A stretch of 64,000 nt of DNA from Sulfuricurvum sp. (GCF_028713855.1 NZ_JAQTNN010000007.1:62001-126000), one strand, 5' to 3'. Counted from the stretch's first letter, positions 46,186-55,142 are shown. The notes: generated by a model from the sequence alone, not told the origin. Numbers and translations: made by a program.

Positions 46186-49100
46186 TACTTACCTTTAAAT
46201 GTTTCGGCAATGATATGTTCAGCTCCATGTGTCAAAAAATTTGAATAAACTTTTGAGTAACCTTCACTTATGTCTTTAACTTTCTTTTTTGCTTTCTCTT
46301 CGTTATTTGACAACACTATCGCGCAGTATTTTTCGTACTTATCTTTACATTCTGCAAATAATATTTCATCTTCAAGAAAAATTTTTATAAGATCTAGCCC
46401 CTCATGAAAAAGAAGTGAACTAAATATATCAAATTTATTTTCACTAGATAATGGATTGTTTAGTTCATTGTTCATTCTAAAATTGATTTGATTTTTATCT
46501 GGTTCATAGATGTAGCCAGAATCTATTTTAGAGTAATCTATATCCTTTACCACCTGGAGCCGGTCTATGATGTCATCATATTGTTCAAGTTCAATATATT
46601 GAAATATACCACTGATCTTCTGGGAATCAATACCACCACTATTACCATACATTGTATATTTGAGTCTACGTAGCATTTTTGTTTCAAAATAGTCATTCAT
46701 TTCTACGGATATGAACTTTTTGTTCAATTTATACCCTACAGCCGCAGTTGTGCCACTTCCACCAAAGAAGTCTAAAATGATTTCGCCACTTTTAATTCCA
46801 GATACTTGACATATTCTATCAATTAATTTTTCAGGTTTTTTCCCATTCTTAAGTTCAACAGCACCTTCTTTGGCTATACCATCCCATGATATATCGGCCC
46901 AAAAGTCAGTCAAAATTTCTGTAGAAGTATTTTTTCCATGCAATGTTTTAACTTTGTTAGAGTAAAAGGATAAAACTCCACCTTTAAAAATAAAACTTTT
47001 TTCTCCATTGTCTTTAAGATAAGTATATACTTTAGTTGTTTCATTTTTTGATTCTAGCAATAGGTTTTTTAGTTTTTCAGTTGGTTTTTGAGGATCTCTA
47101 ATACTAACAATATTCTTTGCATTTTTTAAGCAATATTTCGCTTTTTCTTCTTCTCTTATTAACATCCAATAATTACCAAGCTTTTCTTTAGCATTATTAT
47201 TAGACTGTTGTGGTGTCTTACCTACTTCAACACCCAAAGTAGTATAAATAACATCATTTAAAGGTTTTATAATCCATTTTTCAGATTCCTCCGCAGGATT
47301 ACTAATAACTAAATTGTAATTGCTATCGTAACTACTGGGAATAAATACCTTAGAAAATTCAAATGCTTTTTTGTTTTTTGCATAAAAATAAATATATTCA
47401 GTGACATCAATAGGTCCAGGATTAAATGTTTTTATTCCTGCAGGAGAAGAAGTTTTTACAGATATAGATTGAACAAAATTTTCTTTTGTGAATTCAATAT
47501 CTAATATTTTTTTTAATGAATCAAACTCTTTATAATCGATTTGACTAAATAGAGAACCATCTTCTGAAATCATTTTTTTAGCAATTTCAAGTCTATCAGT
47601 CATCATACTGAGCCATGAGGAGCTTTTAAAACTATCTTTGTAGATAAAACCATCATTGCCTGTATTATAAGGTGGATCGATATATACACATTTTATTTTA
47701 CCATCACCTTTTATGTTGGTATATTTTGGCTCTAATAATTTCAAAGCTTGATAGTTCTCACTTTTAATAAGCAGGCCACTGAGCTCTTCCTCTATATTTT
47801 CAAACTGACTTAATACTCTGTATTTAAAAGTAATATCTTTTACATTAAAATATTTTGTATCTATTGGATAACTTTTTCTTTGAAGTTCTAGAAGATCTGG
47901 TTTTACATTGATTTTAGTAATGCCTAGTGTTTCCCATTCTTGAAGTTGATCTGTGTTATTAAGTACTTCATTAAGTAGGCTTATATCTTTGATCTGATTA
48001 CTCGATATTACATAATGGCTTTCCTTTACCATCTTTCTTTTTTCCCAAAGGTACTTCTGAAACTCCTCTATTGAAGAGAGTAAATCGATAAATATTTTTG
48101 CTTGAGCCTTAAAAACTCTGGCAAATATAGCTATTCTTTTTGCTGATTCATCCATAAGTAAAATGGCATCAGTATCTGCAAATATGTAGTTTTTAATAAA
48201 TTTATCAAGTTCAACACTCAAAAATCTTTTGAGATTTTTATGTATGAAGTAGTCACTATCAACTCCAGAGTAGAAGAGATTTATTCCTCTATCAAGGCGA
48301 TAAAAAAATGATAAATCAGCATCTTTATCAAAAAGTTCTTCTAATTGTTTTTTGTCTTCAAAATCAAATTTATCAAAGCCAAAATTTTTAACTGAAGTTT
48401 TATTGTGAACTTTAGTAGCATACTCTTTTTTGGAAATCATAAGTTTAGAAGCTTTTATTTTTAGTTGGGTTTTATCCTCTTCACCACCTAATTCATACTT
48501 AAAAAGTGATGATACGACTTCTTTGCCATCTTTTTTGGATTTTATGAATAGGTACTCAAATAATTCTTGATCTTCCATAAGTGTTTTAAATTCTTCAGAC
48601 GCTTTTAATTGGTTTACATCAAGAAGTGATGTCTGTATTTTTTCATCTTTAAAAGGGAGTTTTTCAAAATAAGCTTTTAATTTATTATCTTTAAAAACAG
48701 TATCATAGTCAAATGTATCCATATCAAGATTTATGACACTTAACATTAGTAAATAAATAGTATATTTTGGCGTTGCATGGTCTGAAATATTAAAGTTTAA
48801 AGTAATAGTATTATTGTCTTTTTTGATGGATATTAATCTATATTGTTTTACTTTTTTATCATCCTTGATGTCGTCATCTTTCTCTATGATATTGGTATTG
48901 ATTGTGTAGTTTTTATCTTTGTAGCTTAAATTTAAAGAGACACTGTTTAAAAATTTGTTTGACTTAATGTAATAGCTATCTTTTGTTTTCCATGTAAAAA
49001 GGGTTTCTTCGCCTCTATAATCTACATCCTGTGAGCCTCCATCAGCTTTTTCATCCTTTGATTCAGATAAATATGCTTCATATTTGTAGGGGATAGTATA

Positions 49101-49544
49101 AGTTTTAAAACTTCTAGGCGTGTAGCCAAAATCGCCTTTTTCGTAGTAAAGATTAAAAAACTGGTATAGGTACTCATAAACTTTTGTAGAATCATATTTC
49201 TCTTCACTTTTACAAGCCTTTAATTCATCTAATAAATTTTGAGTATCTCCGTTTCCAAAATTATTAATAGCACTTTCTAAATCTTCGATTGTATCAAGCG
49301 GTAAATCTTTGGCTATTTTAGGCGGTATGTACTCCAATAGTCTTACTTTTAGCTTTTCTACATTATTTTCATTTGAATTTGACAACTCTTTTTCAATGTT
49401 AGTAACTATTGTGTCTAGATTTTGTTTGATAAATTCTTCTTTTTGTCTGAATATTTTATAAATACCAAAATTCAATTCACTCTTGTTAAACCAAAATATA
49501 TCATCTAATATAAAATCTTTAAATTTTTGCTGGATATTGACCAT
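46185..49544 (-). CDS. mod: Type III-like DNA adenine methyltransferase Mod subunit
   Basis: The 1119-residue protein has catalytic motif IV IDPPYNTGNDG at ~residue 620 and then motif I DFFGGSGTTAA at ~925, the beta-class N6-adenine order used by type III Mod proteins. The first ~600 residues precede the methylase core, longer than the usual ~600-700-residue Mod, and probably hold target-recognition or helicase-interface parts. GGAG precedes the ATG. It is coupled to res. No homopolymer or tandem repeat that would suggest phase variation was seen in the coding sequence. Confidence 0.88.
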   Translation of the reverse strand: MVNIQQKFKDFILDDIFWFNKSELNFGIYKIFRQKEEFIKQNLDTIVTNIEKELSNSNENNVEKLKVRLLEYIPPKIAKDLPLDTIEDLESAINNFGNGDTQNLLDELKACKSEEKYDSTKVYEYLYQFFNLYYEKGDFGYTPRSFKTYTIPYKYEAYLSESKDEKADGGSQDVDYRGEETLFTWKTKDSYYIKSNKFLNSVSLNLSYKDKNYTINTNIIEKDDDIKDDKKVKQYRLISIKKDNNTITLNFNISDHATPKYTIYLLMLSVINLDMDTFDYDTVFKDNKLKAYFEKLPFKDEKIQTSLLDVNQLKASEEFKTLMEDQELFEYLFIKSKKDGKEVVSSLFKYELGGEEDKTQLKIKASKLMISKKEYATKVHNKTSVKNFGFDKFDFEDKKQLEELFDKDADLSFFYRLDRGINLFYSGVDSDYFIHKNLKRFLSVELDKFIKNYIFADTDAILLMDESAKRIAIFARVFKAQAKIFIDLLSSIEEFQKYLWEKRKMVKESHYVISSNQIKDISLLNEVLNNTDQLQEWETLGITKINVKPDLLELQRKSYPIDTKYFNVKDITFKYRVLSQFENIEEELSGLLIKSENYQALKLLEPKYTNIKGDGKIKCVYIDPPYNTGNDGFIYKDSFKSSSWLSMMTDRLEIAKKMISEDGSLFSQIDYKEFDSLKKILDIEFTKENFVQSISVKTSSPAGIKTFNPGPIDVTEYIYFYAKNKKAFEFSKVFIPSSYDSNYNLVISNPAEESEKWIIKPLNDVIYTTLGVEVGKTPQQSNNNAKEKLGNYWMLIREEEKAKYCLKNAKNIVSIRDPQKPTEKLKNLLLESKNETTKVYTYLKDNGEKSFIFKGGVLSFYSNKVKTLHGKNTSTEILTDFWADISWDGIAKEGAVELKNGKKPEKLIDRICQVSGIKSGEIILDFFGGSGTTAAVGYKLNKKFISVEMNDYFETKMLRRLKYTMYGNSGGIDSQKISGIFQYIELEQYDDIIDRLQVVKDIDYSKIDSGYIYEPDKNQINFRMNNELNNPLSSENKFDIFSSLLFHEGLDLIKIFLEDEILFAECKDKYEKYCAIVLSNNEEKAKKKVKDISEGYSKVYSNFLTHGAEHIIAETFKGK

Positions 49545-49815
49545 TTTTGCTCCATTTTTTGTTTAGCGGCAATTATATCATTACCATCGATGGTTAATGC
49601 TTCTGTAATATCTTACACAAGTACAAATGTGCGGTTTAGTTAAAAATGGAACTGGATATACTTTTTGTGAGTACACAGGTTGGTAATATGAGTGTGCCAT
49701 AGGAGTATAAAAAAGCATAATATTTCTGTCATACTATAGCGATAAATGCAGTAATTACGGGTTTTTTAGAATTCGGCTTAGGTTGTGTAGTATTTTATAT
49801 AAAGAGAGTGATTCG

Positions 49816-49830
49816 TGGCAACCGTTGCCA
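49816..49830. repeat. Inverted repeat near attR
   Basis: TGGCAAC-C-GTTGCCA. The left eight bases are the reverse complement of the GGTTGCCA pair near attL, consistent with shared integrase or excisionase arm sites at both ends. Confidence 0.5.
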
Positions 49831-49924
49831 TATTGGTACGTTTTCGGTTTGTCAGTGACCGACTTTTTGCCTATTTTAAGTTAGTTGAAAGCCCTATTTT
49901 GGGCACTTTTATAAATATTCAGAG

Positions 49925-49942
49925 CTTATGCTACAATGTCAT
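49925..49942 (+). repeat. attR, 18-bp direct repeat
   Basis: CTTATGCTACAATGTCAT, identical to 38236-38253. It ends one base before the ybeY ATG and contains TACAAT, so the duplicated target is the core of the ybeY promoter. Confidence 0.85.
49932..49937 (+). promoter_or_regulatory. Putative -10 box of ybeY inside attR
   Basis: TACAAT ends 6 bases before the ATG of ybeY and no ribosome site is visible, so transcription would start at or next to the ATG (leaderless mRNA). Confidence 0.5.
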
Positions 49943-49943
49943 C

Positions 49944-50366
49944 ATGATAGAACTTGATAACCGAACTGACAAAAATTACAATTTTCCACTTCTGGAACAA
50001 ATAGCCGAGGCGCTTACAACTCAAGAGATTGAGTTGATTTTGACCAACAACGGTGAAATCGCCGAGATTAATAAAGAGTTTCGCAACATCGATAAACCGA
50101 CGGATGTCCTCAGTTTTCCGAGCGATCCATTTCCCGGAGCACCGCTTGGTAGTATCGTTATCAGTGTTGATAAGGTAGAGAGTGTCGCCTCAGAGTTAGG
50201 ACACAGCGAAGATGATGAACTCGCCCTCCTCTTAATACACGGTATGCTCCATCTCCTCGGATATGACCACGAAATTGACACTGGAGAGATGCGTCAAAAA
50301 GAAGTTGAGTTAATCGAAAAATTCAATCTTCCCAAAAGCCTCATCGTTAGAACGTTAGAGGAATAG
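49944..50366 (+). CDS. ybeY: Endoribonuclease YbeY
   Basis: The 140-residue product starts MIELDNRTD and has LLLIHGMLHLLGYDHEID with the H-x3-H-x5-H zinc motif, and an upstream EINKEFRNIDKPTDVLSFP signature. YbeY processes 16S rRNA ends and helps ribosome quality control. A longer frame to 49815 is not used; MIELDN is the family N-terminus. The stop is 1 base from the mrdA stop on the other strand. Confidence 0.95.
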   Translation: MIELDNRTDKNYNFPLLEQIAEALTTQEIELILTNNGEIAEINKEFRNIDKPTDVLSFPSDPFPGAPLGSIVISVDKVESVASELGHSEDDELALLLIHGMLHLLGYDHEIDTGEMRQKEVELIEKFNLPKSLIVRTLEE

Positions 50367-50367
50367 C

Positions 50368-52155
50368 TTATTTCTTGATATACCCAAGGTCATCGAGTTT
50401 ATTGTAAATAGACGATACGATTCCCCCTGCTTCTTCACCGCCATGTCCACCGTGTTCTACCAATACTGTTACAACAAATTGCGGATTTTCGGCAGGACCG
50501 TACGTCGTAAACCACGCATGAGAACGTTTTAGGTATTCCATACTCTTCTCACTCTGACGGTTTTTAACGTTTTGGGCAATACCTGTTGTTTGTGCCGTAC
50601 CCGTTTTACCTGCAATCGGAAAACGGGTAGTAACCTTTCCATGTGCCGTTCCGCCGGAATCGTTGCATACACCGCGCATCGCTCGCTGTATAATGGGAAG
50701 CTTCTCTTTTTGATTCGCAGTTAACACATCCAATGGAACAGGAATATACGGACTATCCCCAATCATTTTAGCCACATGCGGAATGGGGAGTTTTCCGGTT
50801 GCCATCAGAGCCGTATACTCAGCCATCTGCATCGGTGTAACCAGAAAATCTCCCTGACCAATAGAGGTATTGAGTGTCTCTCCCTGATACCACGGCTGAT
50901 GAAACCGTTGTCGTTTCCATGCACGGCTGGGGACGGTGCCGATAAATTCATTCGGTAGATCAATACCTGTTTTTTTACCGAGTCCCATCTGTATGAGCCC
51001 TGTACTCATACGATCAATACCGACTTGAAGTGCACCTTGATAAAAATAATCATCGCAACTTTCTACAATCGCTTTTGAAATATTGGTTACACCGTGCCCT
51101 GTTTTTTTCCAGTCCCTAAAAGTTCGGTTGCCCAGACGAATCGATCCTGTACTCATAATGGTACTGTTCTCATTCATCATACCTGATGTAATGTAGATTA
51201 GTCCCATTCCAGTTTTAACCGTTGATCCCGGAGGATAGAGGCCATTGATTATTTTATTGGTAAAAGGGGCATCAAGGCTGTTCATTAATGCGTTCCACTC
51301 ATCGGAACTAATCCCCGAGACAAAGGTGTTAAGATCATATTCCGGAAAACTCCCGGCAGCATAAATCGCTCCGTGTACATCCATAATGATGATTGCCCCC
51401 ACCCTTTTTTCAAAAATCTGAGTGATAAAATTTTGAAGTCGCATATCGATATTCAGAATGAGGTTATGATTTTCCTGAGTAGCACTTCGTCCTATCTCTT
51501 CGATTTCAACGTTGTGGGCATTCACCTTAATTCGACGCTCCCCTGCAATACCTTGCAAATAACGGTTGTAATATTTTTCAATCCCGTTTTTACCGACATG
51601 TCCCAACAACTGTAACGATGGATCAGAATCAATCTCTTTTTGATTTGCTTTAGCAACATAACCGATAAGATGTGATCCTACCGGACCATACGGGTAAAGT
51701 CGTTTTGGTGAAGGGGAAATTTTAATCGTTTCACGTAAATTCATCAAAGAATAAAGAGGAATAATGGTTTCGTGAGGGATAAAATCAACCACATCGATAA
51801 AAGTATGGTTGTAATACGAATCTTGCATAATATAGGCTTTAGCTATTTTTTTAGCGTCTAAGGTAGGAATCATTGAAAGCAAATAGGCAATTTCTGTATC
51901 TAAGAGACGAGTATCTTTCCCGTGTGTTAAATGGGGAGCCAACGCGATTTTAAAACCCAACTCGTTAATGGCGATAGGGTCCAAAGTCCGATCAAGAATC
52001 TCACCACGAACCGGTGCTGAGAGTTCGGTTTTAATACTGTTATTTTCAGAAAGATTTTCATAATAATCATTTGATTGAACAGCAAGGTGAAATACCCTAA
52101 CCACCAATCCGATCCAAACCACGGCAAAAAGGGAAAATATAATCCTGATTTTCAT
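50368..52155 (-). CDS. mrdA: Penicillin-binding protein 2
   Basis: The 595-residue enzyme has one N-terminal membrane helix, a dimerisation domain, and a transpeptidase domain with SxxK in YPPGSTVKTG (active Ser ~305), SCDDYF as the SxN-type motif, and KTGTAQTT. It cross-links peptidoglycan in the elongasome. Its start overlaps the stop of the MreD-like gene, an arrangement typical of mreCD-mrdA clusters. Last gene of the minus-strand run. Confidence 0.95.
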   Translation of the reverse strand: MKIRIIFSLFAVVWIGLVVRVFHLAVQSNDYYENLSENNSIKTELSAPVRGEILDRTLDPIAINELGFKIALAPHLTHGKDTRLLDTEIAYLLSMIPTLDAKKIAKAYIMQDSYYNHTFIDVVDFIPHETIIPLYSLMNLRETIKISPSPKRLYPYGPVGSHLIGYVAKANQKEIDSDPSLQLLGHVGKNGIEKYYNRYLQGIAGERRIKVNAHNVEIEEIGRSATQENHNLILNIDMRLQNFITQIFEKRVGAIIIMDVHGAIYAAGSFPEYDLNTFVSGISSDEWNALMNSLDAPFTNKIINGLYPPGSTVKTGMGLIYITSGMMNENSTIMSTGSIRLGNRTFRDWKKTGHGVTNISKAIVESCDDYFYQGALQVGIDRMSTGLIQMGLGKKTGIDLPNEFIGTVPSRAWKRQRFHQPWYQGETLNTSIGQGDFLVTPMQMAEYTALMATGKLPIPHVAKMIGDSPYIPVPLDVLTANQKEKLPIIQRAMRGVCNDSGGTAHGKVTTRFPIAGKTGTAQTTGIAQNVKNRQSEKSMEYLKRSHAWFTTYGPAENPQFVVTVLVEHGGHGGEEAGGIVSSIYNKLDDLGYIKK

Positions 52156-52607
52156 ATCATTACCGCTAGAACTAAAAACTCAATGATCATGTATAATCCT
52201 ACATGCCAATCGATCATCGGGGAACTAAGCAACAAAACTCCATCAGCAATCAATATAAATACCCAATATCCTAAATATCCTAACACAACAAAAATGGCTG
52301 CCATACATGTACGGCATTGTATCAACTGTTCAAACTTAGGAATGAGGTAGCGAGACAACAGTGTAAACAATATTATCGTACTTCCAAACCAGAACCCTTT
52401 TTCAGCTTCAAATACCAGTAGCATAAGCGCAATAGGTATCAATCTGAAAAGATCATGCTTACTCAGTGCATCGTGATACGCATAAAAAAGTATTGCAAGT
52501 AAGGGCGGCAAGAGAAGATAGACACTGCTCAGGCTAATATAAACAACGAATAAACCGACTAAAAGAAGTCGATTTATAACGTTTTGATAAGAGAAACTTC
52601 GTTGCAT
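52152..52607 (-). CDS. MreD-like membrane protein
   Basis: A 151-residue integral membrane protein with five or so hydrophobic segments from residue ~12. It is placed directly upstream of mrdA with a 4-base overlap, the position of MreD in rod-shape operons. Sequence similarity to MreD is not provable by eye. It overlaps the GNAT gene by 34 bases. Confidence 0.65.
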   Translation of the reverse strand: MQRSFSYQNVINRLLLVGLFVVYISLSSVYLLLPPLLAILFYAYHDALSKHDLFRLIPIALMLLVFEAEKGFWFGSTIILFTLLSRYLIPKFEQLIQCRTCMAAIFVVLGYLGYWVFILIADGVLLLSSPMIDWHVGLYMIIEFLVLAVMI

Positions 52608-53038
52608 ACCGGAAAATGTTTACATTTAATACAATCAGCCCAGATTTTGTGCTCAGGGATCGATTCTTTGGGGATTTCAACGAATCCCAACCGCTCAAAA
52701 AAACGCTGCTGATAGGTTAGTGCCAAAACCTCTTTTAGACCTAAACGGCGTCCTTCTTCACATGCATGTTCAACTAATGTGCTTCCGATATTGCAGCCGC
52801 GATACTCAGTATCAATAATCATTGAACGCAACTCTGCCAATAAAGGAGAATGGATATGAAGCGCAACGAATCCTACCAGCTTTTCTCCGTCCATCGCTAA
52901 AAAATAGGAGCGGATATTAGTAGCAATCTCATCATTACTGCGCGCCAGAATAACACCCGTTTCGATTTCCGGGGCTACAAGATTCTGCATTGCGGGGATA
53001 TCGTGCAATGTTGGTTTTTTATAGGTGATTAGACTCAT
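52574..53038 (-). CDS. GNAT N-acetyltransferase (possible short-type N-acetylglutamate synthase)
   Basis: A 154-residue GNAT fold with LVGFVALHIHSPLLAELRSMIIDTEYRGCNIGSTLVEHACEEGRRLG; the acetyl-CoA loop is RGCNIGS. Then KEVLALTYQQRFFERLGFVEI. A short-type ArgA in arginine synthesis is plausible given the pattern, but other small acetyltransferases fit. A CxxCxxFPVC segment (ADCIKCKHFPVC) near the C-terminus is common in this Campylobacterota group. Confidence 0.75.
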   Translation of the reverse strand: MSLITYKKPTLHDIPAMQNLVAPEIETGVILARSNDEIATNIRSYFLAMDGEKLVGFVALHIHSPLLAELRSMIIDTEYRGCNIGSTLVEHACEEGRRLGLKEVLALTYQQRFFERLGFVEIPKESIPEHKIWADCIKCKHFPVCNEVSLIKTL

Positions 53039-53646
53039 TCACCATCACTTTTAAGCAATCGGTAGAGATGTTCAACAATCGCATCTACCCCTCGTCGTTT
53101 TGAATTAGAAACCATTATCGCGCCTGGGAACCGTCTTTTAAGTTCAGAAAGCTCTTTTTGGTTCAATTTATCGATTTTTGTAAAAATAGTGACGATCGAT
53201 TGATCGGGGGTACAAATCTCATGTAAATACGCATCAACCGAACGATCAATTTCCAAATCAGGGTGGCGACAATCGATAAGATGTACAAAAATACGAATTT
53301 GCTTCCGTTCCGATATAAAGCCGGTAAGATTACTCTCCCAATCCGTTTTAAGGGATTTTGCCACTTTCGCATACCCAAATCCCGGTAAATCGACGAATTT
53401 GGCACTCAGACGTTCACCTGTATCACGATCGGCAAAGATTACATCAAAATAGTTAATCAAACGGGTTTTCCCCGGTGTTGCCGATACTTTTGCCAATGAT
53501 TTACGCTTTGTCAATGTGTTAAGCAATGAACTTTTCCCTGTATTGGAGCGTGCCATAAAAGCCACTTCATTTTGGTACTCATTTTCAGGCGTTAGTCTGA
53601 TATTCGGAGCCGAGGTTACAAATAAAGAATCAATAATTTCGATCAT
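53035..53646 (-). CDS. engB: Ribosome biogenesis GTPase EngB/YsxC
   Basis: A 203-residue GTPase: G1 ARSNTGKSSLLN, switch region TPGKTRLINYF, G3 DLPGFGYAK, G4 TKIDKLN, and G5 VSNSKRRG. It assists large-subunit assembly. It overlaps the flanking genes by 4 bases each. Confidence 0.95.
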   Translation of the reverse strand: MIEIIDSLFVTSAPNIRLTPENEYQNEVAFMARSNTGKSSLLNTLTKRKSLAKVSATPGKTRLINYFDVIFADRDTGERLSAKFVDLPGFGYAKVAKSLKTDWESNLTGFISERKQIRIFVHLIDCRHPDLEIDRSVDAYLHEICTPDQSIVTIFTKIDKLNQKELSELKRRFPGAIMVSNSKRRGVDAIVEHLYRLLKSDGE

Positions 53647-54131
53647 TTGACAAGGCTTTTTGGTTTTGTATTTTTATCTTGAAGGTTAAAAATCATAATA
53701 ACCGGTTCATCTTTAGTACTTTCGGCAGCTGCACTTCCTTGAACGGTATTGACAATGACTTTGTCCCCCTTAACTCGGCGATAATCATCCAAACGGAGTA
53801 AATCAACTTTAGTATAAAATTGGTATTCGCTCTCGTTAGGCATATAAACCGCACTTTGAGATTTCCCACGATATTTTTCATTTTGCTCGGTTACGATGTA
53901 AAAGGAGACATCTCCCTCTGCCAAATATTTGTACGGTTTTCGCTCTTTATCTGTGAAAATTGTCACTTTTGACGCGTTCAATTCATCTGAACCTTTGGTC
54001 ACTTTGACATTTCCGGTAAAGACGGATACTCCTTTTTGCTGATCGGCTTTGAAATTATCCGAAATAACTTTGAGTTCTTCAGCGTTCATTGAAACAAATG
54101 TCAATAAAAGGATAAGTGTTCGTATCATCAT
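53643..54131 (-). CDS. lptA: Lipopolysaccharide transport periplasmic protein LptA
   Basis: A 162-residue exported protein with a signal peptide (LILLLTFVSMNAEE) and the OstA-like beta-strand repeats 'VISDNFKADQQKGVSVFTGNVKVTKGSDELNASKVTIFTD'. It bridges LPS from LptC across the periplasm. It lies 9 bases from lptC, sharing the lpt operon. Confidence 0.9.
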   Translation of the reverse strand: MMIRTLILLLTFVSMNAEELKVISDNFKADQQKGVSVFTGNVKVTKGSDELNASKVTIFTDKERKPYKYLAEGDVSFYIVTEQNEKYRGKSQSAVYMPNESEYQFYTKVDLLRLDDYRRVKGDKVIVNTVQGSAAAESTKDEPVIMIFNLQDKNTKPKSLVK

Positions 54132-54140
54132 ATGTATTTC

Positions 54141-54650
54141 CTATTTTAAATTGTAGCTTCCACGTACACGATCAGCGGATACAGAATCCTTTTCAGTGTT
54201 ATAGATTAGCTTGTCACCGTCAATACGGTTACCGTTTTGGGTTATCGTAAAAGCACCTGCGGTCTGAATGAGCGAGGCATTCATATCGTATCTTCCCTCA
54301 TTCGAACGAAATTCCAATCCGTCTTCACGAACGTAATGGACATTTCCTTTCAACGTGATCGTATCATTCTGGTATTTGAGATCATCTGAGCGGATAGACT
54401 GAAATAAGTGTTTCGTATTATCGCTAAATTTTGCTGATGTTACCGAATATCGGTCATCAAATTTTTTCCCCTCTTTCCCTTCTAAAATATGATCGATCCC
54501 TTTGGGTGAGATTTCATACAAAGAGAACGAGATCAACTCTATTTTCGGAATTTCACGGCTATCTTGATGTGATGTATAGTTTGGGGTAAAATAACTGTAC
54601 ATCCCCAATAATAAGCCCAGTAATAAAGCAAAAAAAACGTTAATCGACAT
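54141..54650 (-). CDS. lptC: LPS export protein LptC
   Basis: A 169-residue protein with one N-terminal membrane anchor (FFALLLGLLLGMYSYF) and an OstA-like periplasmic domain (VTSAKFSDNTKH, DTITLKGNVHYVREDGLEFRSNEGRYD, NGNRIDGDKLIYNT). It receives LPS from LptBFG and passes it to LptA. Placed between kdsC and lptA, as in many Gram-negatives. Confidence 0.88.
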   Translation of the reverse strand: MSINVFFALLLGLLLGMYSYFTPNYTSHQDSREIPKIELISFSLYEISPKGIDHILEGKEGKKFDDRYSVTSAKFSDNTKHLFQSIRSDDLKYQNDTITLKGNVHYVREDGLEFRSNEGRYDMNASLIQTAGAFTITQNGNRIDGDKLIYNTEKDSVSADRVRGSYNLK

Positions 54651-55142
54651 TTATATCCACAATGCTAAAAATTTTTCTTCTTCACCGTTACGACGAATCA
54701 CTTTTTCTATCATTTCACGTACACACGCATCTCCGCCACATCGATCCAAAACTTCAGCAAAGGTTTTGAGATAATCCGAACCGTCTTTAGGCGTATAAGC
54801 TTGCCCCGCCCACTGTAAAAGGTTGTAATCGTTTAAATCATCCCCGATCACAGCCACCTCATGCGGCTCGATCCCGAGTTCTGAACACAGTGCAATCGCA
54901 ACCGCACGTTTATCCTTCACCCCTTGATGCAAATGTTCTATATCAAGTTCTTTGGCTCTAAGCTCAACAATTGCAGAATCACGACCGGTGATGATTGCGG
55001 CCGTATGCCCCATCTTTACCCATGCTTTAATAGCAAACCCGTCTTTAACATTAAAGTTTTTAAGTTCCAAACCTTCAGCAGTATAGATAATTTTACCGTC
55101 ACTCATGCATCCGTCAACGTCTAAAATCAATAATCGAATCAC
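54651..55142 (-). CDS. kdsC: 3-deoxy-D-manno-octulosonate 8-phosphate phosphatase
   Basis: A 163-residue HAD-family enzyme: LLILDVDGCMSDGKIIY (DxD nucleophile loop), NVKDGFAIKAWVKMGHTAAIITGRDS and VAVIGDDLNDYNLL. It removes phosphate from KDO-8-P in LPS core synthesis. The neighbours lptC and lptA support this. It overlaps hisB by 4 bases. Confidence 0.93.
   Translation of the reverse strand: MIRLLILDVDGCMSDGKIIYTAEGLELKNFNVKDGFAIKAWVKMGHTAAIITGRDSAIVELRAKELDIEHLHQGVKDKRAVAIALCSELGIEPHEVAVIGDDLNDYNLLQWAGQAYTPKDGSDYLKTFAEVLDRCGGDACVREMIEKVIRRNGEEEKFLALWI

Larger units (their letters stand above)
38236..49942. mobile_element. Integrated rolling-circle-type element carrying a type III-like R-M system
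   Basis: The block is framed by an identical 18-bp direct repeat (38236-38253 and 49925-49942). It carries an integrase at one end, then a small DNA-binding gene, a Rep gene, a candidate ssDNA-binding gene, an origin-like hairpin region, an unknown gene and res/mod, all on the minus strand. Without it queC and ybeY would be adjacent and divergent. No phage coat, Zot-like, relaxase or conjugation genes were found, so it looks like an integrative plasmid or satellite. The res/mod portion is visibly more AT-rich than the host flanks. Confidence 0.82.
49545..49943. other. Non-coding right end of the mobile element
   Basis: About 400 bases without a convincing gene. It is AT-rich and holds the inverted pair TGGCAAC-c-GTTGCCA (49816-49830), a GCCC-tatttt-GGGC hairpin (49891-49904), and attR. 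A reading frame upstream of ybeY is open from 49815 but no start site there is better than the known ATG at 49944. It contains the upstream region of mod on the minus strand. Confidence 0.6.

Noticed and set aside
46185-49544. Phase-variable repeat tract in mod
   Set aside because: Only short AT-rich runs were seen; no long homopolymer or tandem repeat that would switch the frame.
38236-49942. Complete filamentous prophage
   Set aside because: Rep and the small basic protein resemble such phages, but no coat, adsorption or assembly genes are present.
49815-49943. N-terminal extension of ybeY
   Set aside because: The family N-terminus begins at MIELDN, and the extension crosses attR and the element's arm-like repeat.
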